Shown piece after piece: positions 54,008 to 63,845 of a stretch of 64,000 nt of DNA. Position numbers and translations under genes: made by a program. The stretch is taken from assembly GCA_963794265.1 (NCBI GenBank), contig CAWCDJ010000003.1, forward strand, positions 1,488,001-1,552,000, read 5' to 3'. The notes beneath the pieces were generated by a model. That model saw nothing but the letters and a program-made list of their open reading frames with translations, searched no databases and was not told the DNA's origin. Origin of the DNA: CAWCDJ01 sp963794265. GTDB lineage: Bacteria; Acidobacteriota; Terriglobia; Bryobacterales; Bryobacteraceae. Every line of letters begins with the position of its first letter. Position 1 is the stretch's first letter.

Positions 54008-55720
54008 TCACGCCCGGTTCAGAACCAGATCGTGCGCCTCGTTGTAGTCGCGGTAGCGCAGGCGATATTTGTAGGCGCCCGACGCGTATTTGGCCGTGTT
54101 CCACGCTGCCATGTGGTAGCCGGGATCGCAGATCGCATTCGAGATCACTTCCAGGTTGTTGCCGTTCGCATCGAGAATCTCCACCAGCGCCCATCCCGTC
54201 TCGGGGATACTGAACTCGATGGCCAACTGCGGATTGTTCGCGTTGGGATAGTGCCGGTTGAGAACACGCGTCGTCGGCCTGGCGGGTATGTCGATCTTCT
54301 CCTCGCTCACCTTGGAGTAGTCGAATGGCTCGTTGCAGAGATGCCAGATCGGCTCGCCCGTTTCACGCTTTTGGAGATAGGAGGTTCTCAACGGCGTCCG
54401 CGTGAAACTCGTCAGAGGACGGCGAACCGCAACGCCATCCGCCCACTCGTACACCGGGACGCCCATCGGGTTCATGACCTTGAGCTTTCCGCGCTCTTTG
54501 GCGATGTGGAACAATCCGAAATTACCGGGCTCGTGACCCCCGAGCCAGTGGCCCACGATGTCGACGAGGTAGGGGTTCTTTCCGAAGATGACGACGTTCG
54601 TCATGTAGTCCCATGCTCTACCGGTCTTCGTCGGAGCTTTTAGCCAGGGATCCGTGCTGTTCTCGCTTCCGAACGGATTCGGCCCCAGGTTGAAGTCTCC
54701 GTCGCGGCCGTAGATGCCCTCGATAATGTGAAGCCCGATCGGGGAGGCCGCGTGATTGTCTATTGTCCGATGGGCCCACAATTCCATGCACAAGGTATCG
54801 TAACCGTACGCGCGAATATAGGCGGGATCGGTTCGCGGCACACTCGCCGTATCCCATCGGGGAATCACGCCGATGTGCCGCTTGAGGCTGGCTTCCACGA
54901 CATCGTGGGCGGTGGGATGGATGCACTCCCTGTCAATTGCCTTCTCCACTTTTTGTACCGAGTCGATGCCCGGCCACTTGCGGCAATAGGTCTGAAAAGG
55001 GGAAGGATGGGAACCCTGCCAGTTCTTGGCGGAGAGGGTCAACCCCATGGCGTGAGCCTTGAATTTCCCCACGTTCAGGTTCCACGAGTTCGGCGCATTG
55101 AAGGGCCACAGGTACGGGATCTGTGTGTGCACGACGCCACCCGGAACCTCTTTCCAGATGAACGCCGAGGCATCGTTCGCGTCGTCACCCGTTTCAATCC
55201 GGTTCTTCGTGGGCGCGACGGTGCCGCCCACCCGCTGGCTCATGGCGACGTATCCGCGGGGTCCGATCACGCCGCCGCCGTTGGCGTCGCGCACGTGCAT
55301 CTTCGCCCCCGCCACGCCCAAGTCCTTCAACGATTCGAACAGGCCTTCGACGAAGAACACATCGGTGGCTATGCCCATCGTGTCCTCGAGGGTGAAGCCT
55401 CTTCTTTCATCCACCGCCTGGTGAGCGGTGAGATTCGGCTTGGCTGCGATATTGTGAGTCACCGGAATTCCGGTTTCGTCCATCGGAACGAACACAGACC
55501 GGCCAAGATCGAGCCCGGCCCGCTTGCACGCGTCAGAATTCGTTTTCCGGTCCACGTGCGTTCTGAAGATGAAGACCGCTTCCGGGTGCTGTTCCACGAA
55601 CGGATGCACGCCGAAATATCCCGACGGTTTCGACTCGCCGGCAAAAACGGAAGCTGGTTCGACGATGCCCACGCCGCACAGCGCTGATGAAGTCTTGAGA
55701 AAACCCCTTCGACTGACCAT
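54008..55720 (-). CDS. DUF362 protein, Tat-exported
   Basis: A 570-residue protein with a Tat signal (MVSRRGFLKTSSALCGVGIV; Arg-Arg pair). The first half carries KPNLTAHQAVDERRG-type DUF362 features; the C-terminal region (IEFSIPETGWALVEILDANG, SGAYKYRLRY) resembles a FlgD-like or Por-secretion-type beta domain. Start at ATG 55720 with AAGGAAGGG upstream; the frame is open further. Function unknown; no iron-sulfur cysteine clusters are seen. Confidence 0.75.
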   Translation of the reverse strand: MVSRRGFLKTSSALCGVGIVEPASVFAGESKPSGYFGVHPFVEQHPEAVFIFRTHVDRKTNSDACKRAGLDLGRSVFVPMDETGIPVTHNIAAKPNLTAHQAVDERRGFTLEDTMGIATDVFFVEGLFESLKDLGVAGAKMHVRDANGGGVIGPRGYVAMSQRVGGTVAPTKNRIETGDDANDASAFIWKEVPGGVVHTQIPYLWPFNAPNSWNLNVGKFKAHAMGLTLSAKNWQGSHPSPFQTYCRKWPGIDSVQKVEKAIDRECIHPTAHDVVEASLKRHIGVIPRWDTASVPRTDPAYIRAYGYDTLCMELWAHRTIDNHAASPIGLHIIEGIYGRDGDFNLGPNPFGSENSTDPWLKAPTKTGRAWDYMTNVVIFGKNPYLVDIVGHWLGGHEPGNFGLFHIAKERGKLKVMNPMGVPVYEWADGVAVRRPLTSFTRTPLRTSYLQKRETGEPIWHLCNEPFDYSKVSEEKIDIPARPTTRVLNRHYPNANNPQLAIEFSIPETGWALVEILDANGNNLEVISNAICDPGYHMAAWNTAKYASGAYKYRLRYRDYNEAHDLVLNRA

Positions 55721-55965
55721 ATGCGCCCTTCCTTTTCGCGCCGGAATGTGCCACTCGTCCCGACGGAAACGGAATCGTAGCACCGGGCGCGGTCGAAGTT
55801 AATAGCAGAGCATCGGGCCGCGCTTCGTTACCGCATCGCAAAACGCCCGCGACCGCTGCCGTGCGTCACGCGCGAAGCTGCGGTAAACTCAAAAAAGCCA
55901 AACGCTAATGACCTGGAAGAGATCTACCACCAGTTTCTTCCATCAAGGTCACTTGAAGTCGAATT
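55721..55965. other. Intergenic region before tRNA-Leu
   Basis: About 245 bases with no gene. Eight-base inverted arms TTACCGCA (55828) and TGCGGTAA (55879) are present; no clear promoter for tRNA-Leu could be fixed by eye. Confidence 0.35.
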
Positions 55966-56055
55966 GCCGGGATGGCGGAACTAGGCAGACGCAACGGACT
56001 CAAAATCCGTCGGGATTCACTTCCCGTGAGGGTTCGATTCCCTCTCCCGGCACCA
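55966..56055 (+). tRNA. tRNA-Leu (anticodon CAA)
   Basis: A 90-base class II tRNA with a long variable arm and encoded CCA. Acceptor arms GCCGGGA/TCCCGGC, anticodon stem ACGGA/TCCGT with loop CTCAAAA (anticodon CAA, reading TTG), variable stem around CGGGATTCACTTCCCG, and T-arm GAGGG-TTCGATT-CCCTC. Confidence 0.95.
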
Positions 56056-56104
56056 AACAGTCAGGGCGCATTTGGCGGCTCTACAACCTCATCGTCAGCC
56101 GGCA

Positions 56105-58225
56105 CTACGCCGAATACAGCGCCGCGACTTCGTAATCGACCACTCGCGGAATCGTGAACGTCACGGCTCCACCCTCCTCCCGGAACGGAATATCCGTTTC
56201 GGCCTGCAGCAACCGCACCCGCGTGACCCGGATACCGGGCGGCAACTGCATCCGCACCTTCTGCGGCCCGACCGGATAGAACTTTCGGATCCAGCCCCGG
56301 TGCATCGCCGGGTTATTGTAGTTCAGAATGTGAACCGCAAAGCCTGCCTGCGTCTCCCACGCGAAGGTCTCGACCACCCCTTCGCCTTCCACCGTCACGG
56401 GCGCATTTCCGCCCGCAACCCAGCGGATCGTATTCTGCAGCAGTCGCGCCAGGTCCGTGTGCCCGGATTGCCACATCGTACGCTCGACGTCTCCCGAAAA
56501 GAAAGCCAGCCGGCTCTTTCCCTTTTCCCGCAGGACCACCGCTGGTTCATTCGTTCGCGACTGCGTCGGGTAGGCCAGTTCCGGCGGGTATGCCACGAAT
56601 CCGGGCACTACCGTCAGGACTGCGCCGTCTACCGGCTTCAGCGGCACGCGGTTCTCGGACCCCGGAATCCAGTTCGTGTCCGTAAATCCGGCCAGGATCG
56701 GGTGCTGCTTCTCGATCCGGGCCATGCACGCGTTGCCGTTCGTACCGATCGTGTCGCCCGTCCTCTGGATTCCGAACACGTCAGCCAGTCCGAAATCGCT
56801 CCGGCGCTCGTTCCGCTCCGTGTACAGGCTGGTTTCGAACGTGGCCAGCAGCGACCCGCCCGCGTTTACGTAGTCCCGGAGTTGGCCGCACTGCTGGTCG
56901 CTCAGCAGGGCGATGTTCGGGAGCAGAAGGGCAGTGTACTTCTCCAGGTCCTCAGGCGCCAGCTTGTCCTCGTGCACGAAGTCGAACAGGAACCGGCCTT
57001 CGAGCAGCGCGCAGTACATCCCGTCCATGTACTGCGAGATAGCGGTGCCGCGGGGCGGATTGTAGAACAGGTTCGTCCGCTGCCCCATCAGCACCCCAAG
57101 ATTCGCGATCGAAGCCTTGTTGATGAAGTGCTCGTCGTGCCGGGCCATCCAGTTGAAGTACTTCCGGGCTTCCGGCAGCCAACGCCGGTCCTCGCCCAGT
57201 CCGGTCTCGCCGCCGACAATATGGTGGTAGGGCACCATCCCGGAGGCCAGCGTCTCGTCGAACCACATCCGCTGTTCCTGCGGTGACTTATAAACGTTAC
57301 GCCACCGCGGCCGGCCCGTCGACCAGCCAGCGGTCACATTCGTCGCCATCTTGCCCTTCTGCACCGCGCGGCAGACGCGGCCCTGGAGCGCGCAGCCCCA
57401 GATCGGCGTGGCGTCTCCTCCCCGGCCCTGGTTGTCGCACTGGAACCACTCGCAAAGTTCCCCGAGTTGCACCAGGTCCGCCGTGGACCGTATCCCGCCG
57501 CCCAGGTTCGCGAAGTAGAAATTCGACGGCTTCTTCTCTTTCGCGATCGAGTCGTACAGCTTCCACAGGTACACCGTGCGCTCGTTGAATTTCTCCCAGT
57601 ACGCAATCGTGCCCGGCTGGGGCAGTCTTCGGCACTGTTCGCAGTGGCAGACCGGAAAGGCCCCCAGCGGCGGCCACGCGTTCGTGAACAGGCCGTCCAC
57701 ATCATACAGCGAATTGATCTCCCGCATGATCGCCGGCATGTAGTCGGTCATGTAGGTCGAGAACATGCACGTCCGGAATAGCCTCGGATCTTCGCCGTGC
57801 CGCACGGCCTGGCCTTCCGCATTGCGCTGAAACCATTCCGGGTGCGCCTGGACCGCGTCCTCCCAGTTCAAATCAGGGCTCATCCTCGCGATCACGTGCA
57901 TGCCGCGCTTCTTCGCGGCCGCGCAGCATTCCCCGAAGAAATCCCGGCTCCCGAGGTACTTCCCCTTGCGATGAAACGGCACCTTCGTCTGGTAGAAAGC
58001 GAGAATCCCGGTGACGCTCACTAACACGGCGTCGACTTTCAGGCTGGCCCAGTAATCCGCCCACTCTTCCACGTTCAGGGCAACCGGGTCGTGCTCGGTC
58101 ATGTTCAGTTGCCCGAGCCGGCGGATCTTCCGTTGCCAGCCTACTTCCGCTTCGGCGGCAAGCATAGAGCCGGCCGCCATCGCAGCGGCCGGGATTGTCA
58201 CAAATTCGCGCCGGTTCATCTCCAT
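56105..58225 (-). CDS. GHL6-like/beta-galactosidase-trimerization-domain protein
   Basis: A 706-residue protein with a Tat-like N-terminus (MEMNRREFVTIPAAAMAAGS), a TIM-barrel region (MHVIARMSPDLNWEDA, DGLFTNAWPP, CHCEQCRR) of hypothetical glycoside hydrolase type, then a Rossmann-like trimerisation domain (TALLLPNIALLSDQQCGQLRDYV) and a C-terminal beta domain. Two start codons (58225, 58219) are close. Predicted carbohydrate hydrolase; substrate unknown. Confidence 0.8.
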   Translation of the reverse strand: MEMNRREFVTIPAAAMAAGSMLAAEAEVGWQRKIRRLGQLNMTEHDPVALNVEEWADYWASLKVDAVLVSVTGILAFYQTKVPFHRKGKYLGSRDFFGECCAAAKKRGMHVIARMSPDLNWEDAVQAHPEWFQRNAEGQAVRHGEDPRLFRTCMFSTYMTDYMPAIMREINSLYDVDGLFTNAWPPLGAFPVCHCEQCRRLPQPGTIAYWEKFNERTVYLWKLYDSIAKEKKPSNFYFANLGGGIRSTADLVQLGELCEWFQCDNQGRGGDATPIWGCALQGRVCRAVQKGKMATNVTAGWSTGRPRWRNVYKSPQEQRMWFDETLASGMVPYHHIVGGETGLGEDRRWLPEARKYFNWMARHDEHFINKASIANLGVLMGQRTNLFYNPPRGTAISQYMDGMYCALLEGRFLFDFVHEDKLAPEDLEKYTALLLPNIALLSDQQCGQLRDYVNAGGSLLATFETSLYTERNERRSDFGLADVFGIQRTGDTIGTNGNACMARIEKQHPILAGFTDTNWIPGSENRVPLKPVDGAVLTVVPGFVAYPPELAYPTQSRTNEPAVVLREKGKSRLAFFSGDVERTMWQSGHTDLARLLQNTIRWVAGGNAPVTVEGEGVVETFAWETQAGFAVHILNYNNPAMHRGWIRKFYPVGPQKVRMQLPPGIRVTRVRLLQAETDIPFREEGGAVTFTIPRVVDYEVAALYSA

Positions 58226-58433
58226 AAGGGTCTCTCTATTCTCTCTCCCGGCGCGGCTCTCGGAAAGCGACGGCCATCGCGCACCGTGGTAAGCGTCCGG
58301 TTCGCAACTGAAAGACGTTCGTACCTCAACCGGATCAAGTGATGAAATCCACCCGACTTGCGATCGCTTCGGCGGACGTTTGCGGCGGCATCGGCGACCA
58401 CCGAAGAACGCGTCTGCCTCTGCGGATAGATCC

Positions 58434-59696
58434 TCAGTAGATGAGGTTCGCTCCGAATTCAGGGATCTTGCCCGCGTTGATTTCCGCGGTCCAGCGTGCG
58501 ATCTGGCCCCGATCATACGACCAGAATTTCGCGCAGAGTTGCAGATATTCGAGAACCGGCTGGCGCTGTCCTTTTTCGAGGAGTTCCTTGGCCAGCATCA
58601 TGTTCGGTCCGAACGACGATAGCGAACCGCCGCCCGAAACATTGGCCGCCGCAGAGAGGTAGCGGACGGCCGACACGGTATCGCCCTCGCGGAGGGCAAC
58701 ACGCCCCAGGATCAGGTTGCATTCGTGCACGGCGGCGTCTTTAAGATTCAGCGAAGGAACCTGCGACAGGCAGCGATGGCCCGCGTCGCGCGTCGCCTTG
58801 AGATCGCCCAGCTCGATGGCGACTCGCGCGTACCGCGAAGGAGGCGCCGCGGAGGCCGCGGCCGGATCGATCTTGCGAGCCGCTTCGAAATGCTGGAACG
58901 CGCGGCGAGCGAGTTGTGCGCGCTGTTCGCCGGCAGCATGTTCCGCTCGATGCGCGTAGGATTGGCCGAGCATGAAATCCCACTTCGAGGTGCGGGGATC
59001 GATCTCTTTCGCCCGTTCGATCAGGCGCTCCGATAACGCCGTGGTCTCGTCGGCGCGGCCGGTCATGGCACCGGCGATCGCGCCCTGGCCGCCGAGCGCC
59101 GCGGCGACCATTCCAAGCAACTCCGTGTCGCGGGAGGCCAAGAGCTTCGCCTTCAGCTCCGCGACTTCTTTGGCTTGCGCTTTTGCCGGATCGACGGCGA
59201 CCGGCAGCCCGTTCTGATTGAGACCGGTGATCCCACTCAAACGGAACGCGTACATCTGGCCGAGTTGAGCGACCCACATCCAGTTCTGCGGTTCCATGGA
59301 TCGGGCCTTCTCGAGAAGAGCGATCGAGCGATCCGGTTCGGTGGGGCGGAAGAAATTGGCGGCTTTGGAGAGGGTTGAGGCCGTCGCGCGGGCCTCATCG
59401 ATCTTGGACAGCCAGGCGCGTTTCGGGTGTTCGTAGTCTTCGCCCGGACCGTTGACGGTGGCGGATGGCTCGTCGAGCACGGCGGCGTCCGGCTGGTGTG
59501 CCACAAACCAGAGGATGTGCTGTACCCGTACCTGCGTTTTCTGCGGATCGCGAAAATAAAGCCGGATCAGCTGCGATCTGGCATTGGCGTCGTCTGGGGT
59601 TTTCTTGAGTTGCGATTCCAATCTGGCCGCCTGATCCGCTGTCGGCTGCGCGAGGGCGGCCGCGGCCAAAATGAATGCGAATAGCGGTTTCCGCAC
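58434..59696 (-). CDS. Exported TPR-repeat protein
   Basis: A 420-residue protein from GTG 59696 with a signal peptide (RKPLFAFILAAAALA) and repeats of tetratricopeptide type (SIALLEKARSMEPQNWMWVAQLGQMYA; KWDFMLGQSYAHRAEH; AFQHFEAARKIDP). TPR proteins scaffold protein contacts. ATG at 59738 is a second start candidate with a better ribosome site. No enzyme domain is seen. Confidence 0.75.
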   Translation of the reverse strand: MRKPLFAFILAAAALAQPTADQAARLESQLKKTPDDANARSQLIRLYFRDPQKTQVRVQHILWFVAHQPDAAVLDEPSATVNGPGEDYEHPKRAWLSKIDEARATASTLSKAANFFRPTEPDRSIALLEKARSMEPQNWMWVAQLGQMYAFRLSGITGLNQNGLPVAVDPAKAQAKEVAELKAKLLASRDTELLGMVAAALGGQGAIAGAMTGRADETTALSERLIERAKEIDPRTSKWDFMLGQSYAHRAEHAAGEQRAQLARRAFQHFEAARKIDPAAASAAPPSRYARVAIELGDLKATRDAGHRCLSQVPSLNLKDAAVHECNLILGRVALREGDTVSAVRYLSAAANVSGGGSLSSFGPNMMLAKELLEKGQRQPVLEYLQLCAKFWSYDRGQIARWTAEINAGKIPEFGANLIY

Positions 59697-59877
59697 GCTT
59701 CCAGGACCGCACCGCCGTTCTCCCTGTGGACATGCCATCCAGGACCTTGGATCGTACCCGCGGGGAGCGCGGTCGGCACGGGGCCGACGCCATAGCTGGA
59801 GCAGGTGCCGCCGGGGCGGCTCAGAGATCGTCACCGGCACCACCTCGGTGCCGCGCACTGCCACAGCCCGGTCGTTG

Positions 59878-60432
59878 TTACCGTTTCGCCGCCGTTGCAT
59901 CTGTGTGCAACAATTCGATAGTTACTCCCAACGATTTCGCCGTATCCATGTAGGTATAGCTACCGTTGAGTCCGTCAAACAGGCCTTGGTGCGCGACGGG
60001 GTACCCCAGGTCTTCGAAGTGCTTCACGGTCCCGGGGACGTCCTGGATGCTAAACGCGATATGGTGCACGATCTCGCCCTTCTGGTCGAGAATCTCCTTC
60101 CAACTGGTGTCGGCGCCGACTGGCTCTATTAGTTCCAGGGTCAATCCTTCCAGCCTGATGTTAATGATTCGCGCCTGTCCGGCCGACGGCTTCCCGTGGT
60201 ACAACAATTTGACTTCCCCGCCCGGTCTGGTGAGCCGCATCGGGCCAGGTGCCACGCCAAGGACATCCGCCCAACGCCTGGCGGAGGCTTGAACGTCGCG
60301 GGTGAGAATAGCGACCTGAGTAACTTTCCTCATGCCGGGATCATTAGCAGGAGCGGCCTGTTGGCCGGCCGCGATGGCCCCTAATAGAATTACTACGCCA
60401 AGTAACACGGCGACGATAGTGCACGGCTTCAT
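59878..60432 (-). CDS. Exported VOC (glyoxalase-fold) protein
   Basis: A 184-residue protein with a signal or anchor helix (CTIVAVLLGVVILLGAIAAG), then two betaalphabetabetabeta modules of the vicinal-oxygen-chelate fold (KVTQVAILTRDVQASARRWADVLG and EIVHHIAFSIQDVPGTVKHFEDLG). VOC enzymes are metal-dependent isomerases, dioxygenases or resistance proteins. Extracytoplasmic placement is unusual. Substrate unknown. Confidence 0.85.
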   Translation of the reverse strand: MKPCTIVAVLLGVVILLGAIAAGQQAAPANDPGMRKVTQVAILTRDVQASARRWADVLGVAPGPMRLTRPGGEVKLLYHGKPSAGQARIINIRLEGLTLELIEPVGADTSWKEILDQKGEIVHHIAFSIQDVPGTVKHFEDLGYPVAHQGLFDGLNGSYTYMDTAKSLGVTIELLHTDATAAKR

Positions 60433-60541
60433 TTCGCGTTCCTTTCAATCTTTGATGAGACGCCGATCACAAACAAACAACGCCGCTGGCGGGATTACCG
60501 CCAGGACCTTCCGCAACGGTTCGCTTTTAACTCGCCGCGAA

Positions 60542-63500
60542 TCAGAAATCGTACCTCAAGCCAAACTGCATCACTCTGGCAGCACCCGCGCTGCTGATGT
60601 GGCCGAAGTTCGATGCGTTCAAAGCATTCGCCGGATTTCCAAGATTCACGAAGTTTAGGACGTTATATGCCTCTGCGCGGAACTGCATTTTGCCGAGGCT
60701 CTCTTTCGAGGTCAACCGGAAGGTCTTCAGAATGGCCGCATTGGTGTTGAGGCTTCCCGGCCCGGTCAGAATGTCCCGGCCACTGCTTCCGAACGTGCCG
60801 ACTGAAGGAGCAGCAAATGCGGTGGTATTGAAGTACTGGGAGATCAACTGGTCCCTCGACCGGCTCACATCCAGGAACGGGTTACCGACCAGATTGGCGC
60901 GCTGGCTTCCGGCTGCGCGCGAACTCCCAATCAGCGCAGTGTCCGCACCCGTGATGATCGAGAATGGCGCTCCGGAACTCCTTTGCACGGTCCCGGACAC
61001 CTGCCAACCGCCAAAGATCCTCGCGAATAGGCCCGAACCCCCGAATCCGGGCGCGTTCCACACTCCGTTGATGGCGAGGACGTTTCTCCGGTCGAAAGCC
61101 GAAAGACCGCGCTCGCCTCTTAGATAGTCGTACGGATTGCTGGCGGTTCCCCCTTCGGCGTTATCATTGGATCCTTCGTCGATTGACTTGGACCACGTGT
61201 AAGCCAGTTGCATCATGTAGTTATGCGAGAACTTCTTCTGCGCGTTCACCTGCAGCGCGTGGTAATTCGCGTTCTCGTCGGAATGGTTGAGAGCGATACC
61301 GGCGTAGTACTGCGGATAATACGCCCTGCGCTGCTGCGTGTTGCTTGCCGTGGCGCCCGGACCGTACACGGCCGGATTCCACTCGTTCTCCACCGCAAGG
61401 TGATGCGACAACTTGCCTACGTAAGCGGCTTGCAGGAACACGTCGGAGCCGATCTGATGCTGCACATTCAGGTTGAACTGCGTCGTATACGCATTGCGGA
61501 AGTCGGGACTGGTCCTGGAAGCCTGGAACGGGAAGGCCCACGTCGGGTTCTTGAGATAGGCGGCATTGAGCGACCATCCCACCAGCGGGTCCGTCCCGCC
61601 GCCGTAGGGGTCTGAGAAACTGGCGGGCGGTGACAGTGAAACGACGCGCTGGAAAGGCGGATTTTCAAACTCGTGTTGCTCCATAACCGCAGCCGGCAGG
61701 ACGCTGACCAGCCCAAAACCACCGCGGACGGATGTCTTGCCCGACCCGGTAACATCCCATGCGAAACCCACTCGTGGCTCGAAATCTTTTTTGTTCTCCG
61801 GGTAAACGGAGTCGATCACTCCCGGATCGCCGACGTACAACAGCCCGGGAGGCGCACTGGGGATGACGGTGGACTGCATGCCCGGTACTATGTTGGCCAC
61901 ATAATTACGATTCATGGTAAATGGGAGCTGAAGCTGGTATCGAACGCCATAGTTCAGCGTCAGGCGCCTGTTGACCTTGAAATCGTCTTGCGCGTATGCG
62001 GCGGTGTTCCGGCCGTGATAAGCGTTGTAGTACATGCACGAGATGAGGAGTTGACTGGGTCTTCCGAGCATATAGTCCGCCATCGCGTTGCTGGTAAAGC
62101 TACCGTCGAAGGTGAAGATGCCCATGGCCCGGTAGGAGGTCGCCGTCACCTGGCTGCCGCGCCACTGCGACACCCCGAACTTGAGGGTGTGCCGGCCGGT
62201 CGTTCTGGAGATCTTCACTTCAAACTGGTATTGGTTGTCCACTTCACGCGAGAGAGTGCCTGGGGTGATGCCGGCTCTGCTCGAGATGCTGACCTGGGGC
62301 GAAACCGGGGCCGGTTGGCTGAAGTTGCCGCCCAACTGAATGGCGTTCTGCTGCTGCTGCAGGGAAGGTTGGCTCGCCTGGCTGTTCACTCGCGTGTAAG
62401 ACAGACGGAATTCGCCCAACATAACCGGACTGAAGCTGTGCGTGTCCGAGAGAGACAAGGACTGAACTGGCACCCGGGTGCCGGCCGAGACAATTGGTAG
62501 TGCCGTTAGTGGCGTAACGTTAAACGATAAGTCCTTGTTATTGAAATAGCGTACACTCAGATTGTTTTTCGCCGAGAGGCGCTGGTCGATCTTGATCGTT
62601 TCCTGATTGTTAGTACTCCTCGTGCTTACCAGGAGTGTGTTCTGCCCGTTGGGCTGGTTTGGAAGGAGCGGCTGATACATCGTGTATAACTTGACCGCGA
62701 ACGGATCCATACGGCTCGCCGGAATGATGTTGCCAGGAAAGGCCGTGCCCGAGCTTGGGTCGATAACCGGTTTCGAAGTAGCCGAGAAGTCGCCGAGGCG
62801 CTCCTGGGAAGTCGCCGGGAAGGATGTCTGCAGCGCCTGCGAACTCAACCGGAGGCCCTGGTAAGATACAAAGAAGAAGGTCCGATCTTTGCCATTGTAG
62901 TGCGGCAGGACGACAGGACCGCCAAACGTCCCTCCAAACTGGTTCTGCCTCAGAAGCGGGACCGACGTCGCGAAAGCGTTCCGGCCATTTACGGCATCGT
63001 TGCGGAAATACTCATACGCGCTGCCGTGGGCTGAGTTCGTTCCGCCCTTGGTCACCGCGAGGAAGATAGAGCCCATTGCCTGGCCATACTCGGCGGAGTA
63101 GGTGTTGGTCAGGACGCGGAACTCCTCGAGTGCATCAGGCGACGGCAGGTTCTGCGATGTCCCATAAAGACTGGACACCAGCGTGACGCCATCCAGCATC
63201 ATGTTATTGTCTCTGAGGCGACCGCCGTCTACGCTGATCGTTGGACCCGATCGGGAGTTGGTCACCACGGTCGGCAACGTCGCCTGACTCATCCCGGGTA
63301 CCATGGTCGCGAGCGCCAGCACGTTCAAGTCCAAGAGCGGCAGATTCGCGAGGAGTTGGCGCTCGATGGTGGCGCCGATGGTGGAGCCCTGCGTATCCAC
63401 ACCGACCACGTTCGCCTCGACAGTTACGTTCTCCGCGACTCCGCCGACCTGCAAGGGGATGTCGGCGCGGGTGTTTTGGCCGACCGAAACGATGATTCCC

Positions 63501-63778
63501 GTCCGGCTGAAGCTCTTGAAGCCTGAAACCTCGGTTCTGAGGCTATAAGTTCCCGGCGGCAGTGCTTGGATAAAGAAGGCACCCTCCGCGTTCGACACGA
63601 CGCTTCGGCTCAAGCCGGTGTTCTGGTTGATCGCTTCTACGGTGACGTTCGGCACGGCGGCGTTCGTCGGATCCAAGACCTGGCCATTTATGGCGCCCGT
63701 GTCCTGGGCAAGGGCGACAGAAAGGGAAGTAGCGAGCAACGCGACAGCACTGCAGCACAACGCAAAACGACTCAGCAT
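60542..63778 (-). CDS. Oar-like TonB-dependent receptor
   Basis: A 1078-residue outer-membrane receptor. It has a signal peptide (about residues 1-24), a carboxypeptidase-regulatory beta domain (INGQVLDPTNAAVPNVTVEA, GTYSLRTEVSGF), a plug (ISVDGGRLRDNNMMLDGVTL, EEFRVLTNTYSAEYGQAMG) and a long beta barrel with TonB-type C-terminal strand (QFGLRYDF). Such receptors are greatly expanded in Solibacter-type Acidobacteriota and are thought to take up oligosaccharides or other large molecules. Driven by a consensus promoter with a palindrome (listed separately). It may serve the nearby secreted hydrolases, but no shared operon exists. Confidence 0.93.
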   Translation of the reverse strand: MLSRFALCCSAVALLATSLSVALAQDTGAINGQVLDPTNAAVPNVTVEAINQNTGLSRSVVSNAEGAFFIQALPPGTYSLRTEVSGFKSFSRTGIIVSVGQNTRADIPLQVGGVAENVTVEANVVGVDTQGSTIGATIERQLLANLPLLDLNVLALATMVPGMSQATLPTVVTNSRSGPTISVDGGRLRDNNMMLDGVTLVSSLYGTSQNLPSPDALEEFRVLTNTYSAEYGQAMGSIFLAVTKGGTNSAHGSAYEYFRNDAVNGRNAFATSVPLLRQNQFGGTFGGPVVLPHYNGKDRTFFFVSYQGLRLSSQALQTSFPATSQERLGDFSATSKPVIDPSSGTAFPGNIIPASRMDPFAVKLYTMYQPLLPNQPNGQNTLLVSTRSTNNQETIKIDQRLSAKNNLSVRYFNNKDLSFNVTPLTALPIVSAGTRVPVQSLSLSDTHSFSPVMLGEFRLSYTRVNSQASQPSLQQQQNAIQLGGNFSQPAPVSPQVSISSRAGITPGTLSREVDNQYQFEVKISRTTGRHTLKFGVSQWRGSQVTATSYRAMGIFTFDGSFTSNAMADYMLGRPSQLLISCMYYNAYHGRNTAAYAQDDFKVNRRLTLNYGVRYQLQLPFTMNRNYVANIVPGMQSTVIPSAPPGLLYVGDPGVIDSVYPENKKDFEPRVGFAWDVTGSGKTSVRGGFGLVSVLPAAVMEQHEFENPPFQRVVSLSPPASFSDPYGGGTDPLVGWSLNAAYLKNPTWAFPFQASRTSPDFRNAYTTQFNLNVQHQIGSDVFLQAAYVGKLSHHLAVENEWNPAVYGPGATASNTQQRRAYYPQYYAGIALNHSDENANYHALQVNAQKKFSHNYMMQLAYTWSKSIDEGSNDNAEGGTASNPYDYLRGERGLSAFDRRNVLAINGVWNAPGFGGSGLFARIFGGWQVSGTVQRSSGAPFSIITGADTALIGSSRAAGSQRANLVGNPFLDVSRSRDQLISQYFNTTAFAAPSVGTFGSSGRDILTGPGSLNTNAAILKTFRLTSKESLGKMQFRAEAYNVLNFVNLGNPANALNASNFGHISSAGAARVMQFGLRYDF

Positions 63779-63816
63779 AGAGAATTCCCCCTGGCAAATC
63801 GTTCTATACGGACAGG

Positions 63817-63845
63817 ATTATAGGATTATGTAATCCGCTTGTCAA
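63817..63845 (-). promoter_or_regulatory. Consensus sigma70 promoter of the TonB receptor
   Basis: TTGACA (63840-63845) and TATAAT (63817-63822), both perfect, 17 bases apart. Start predicted near 63810; ATG is at 63778 and AGGGGGAA precedes it. Confidence 0.88.
63823..63836. promoter_or_regulatory. Palindromic operator in the promoter spacer
   Basis: GGATTA-TG-TAATCC is a 14-base inverted repeat fully inside the promoter spacer. AGGATTAT is also directly repeated (63814-63821, 63822-63829). A repressor bound here would block RNA polymerase; the regulator is unknown. Confidence 0.6.
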
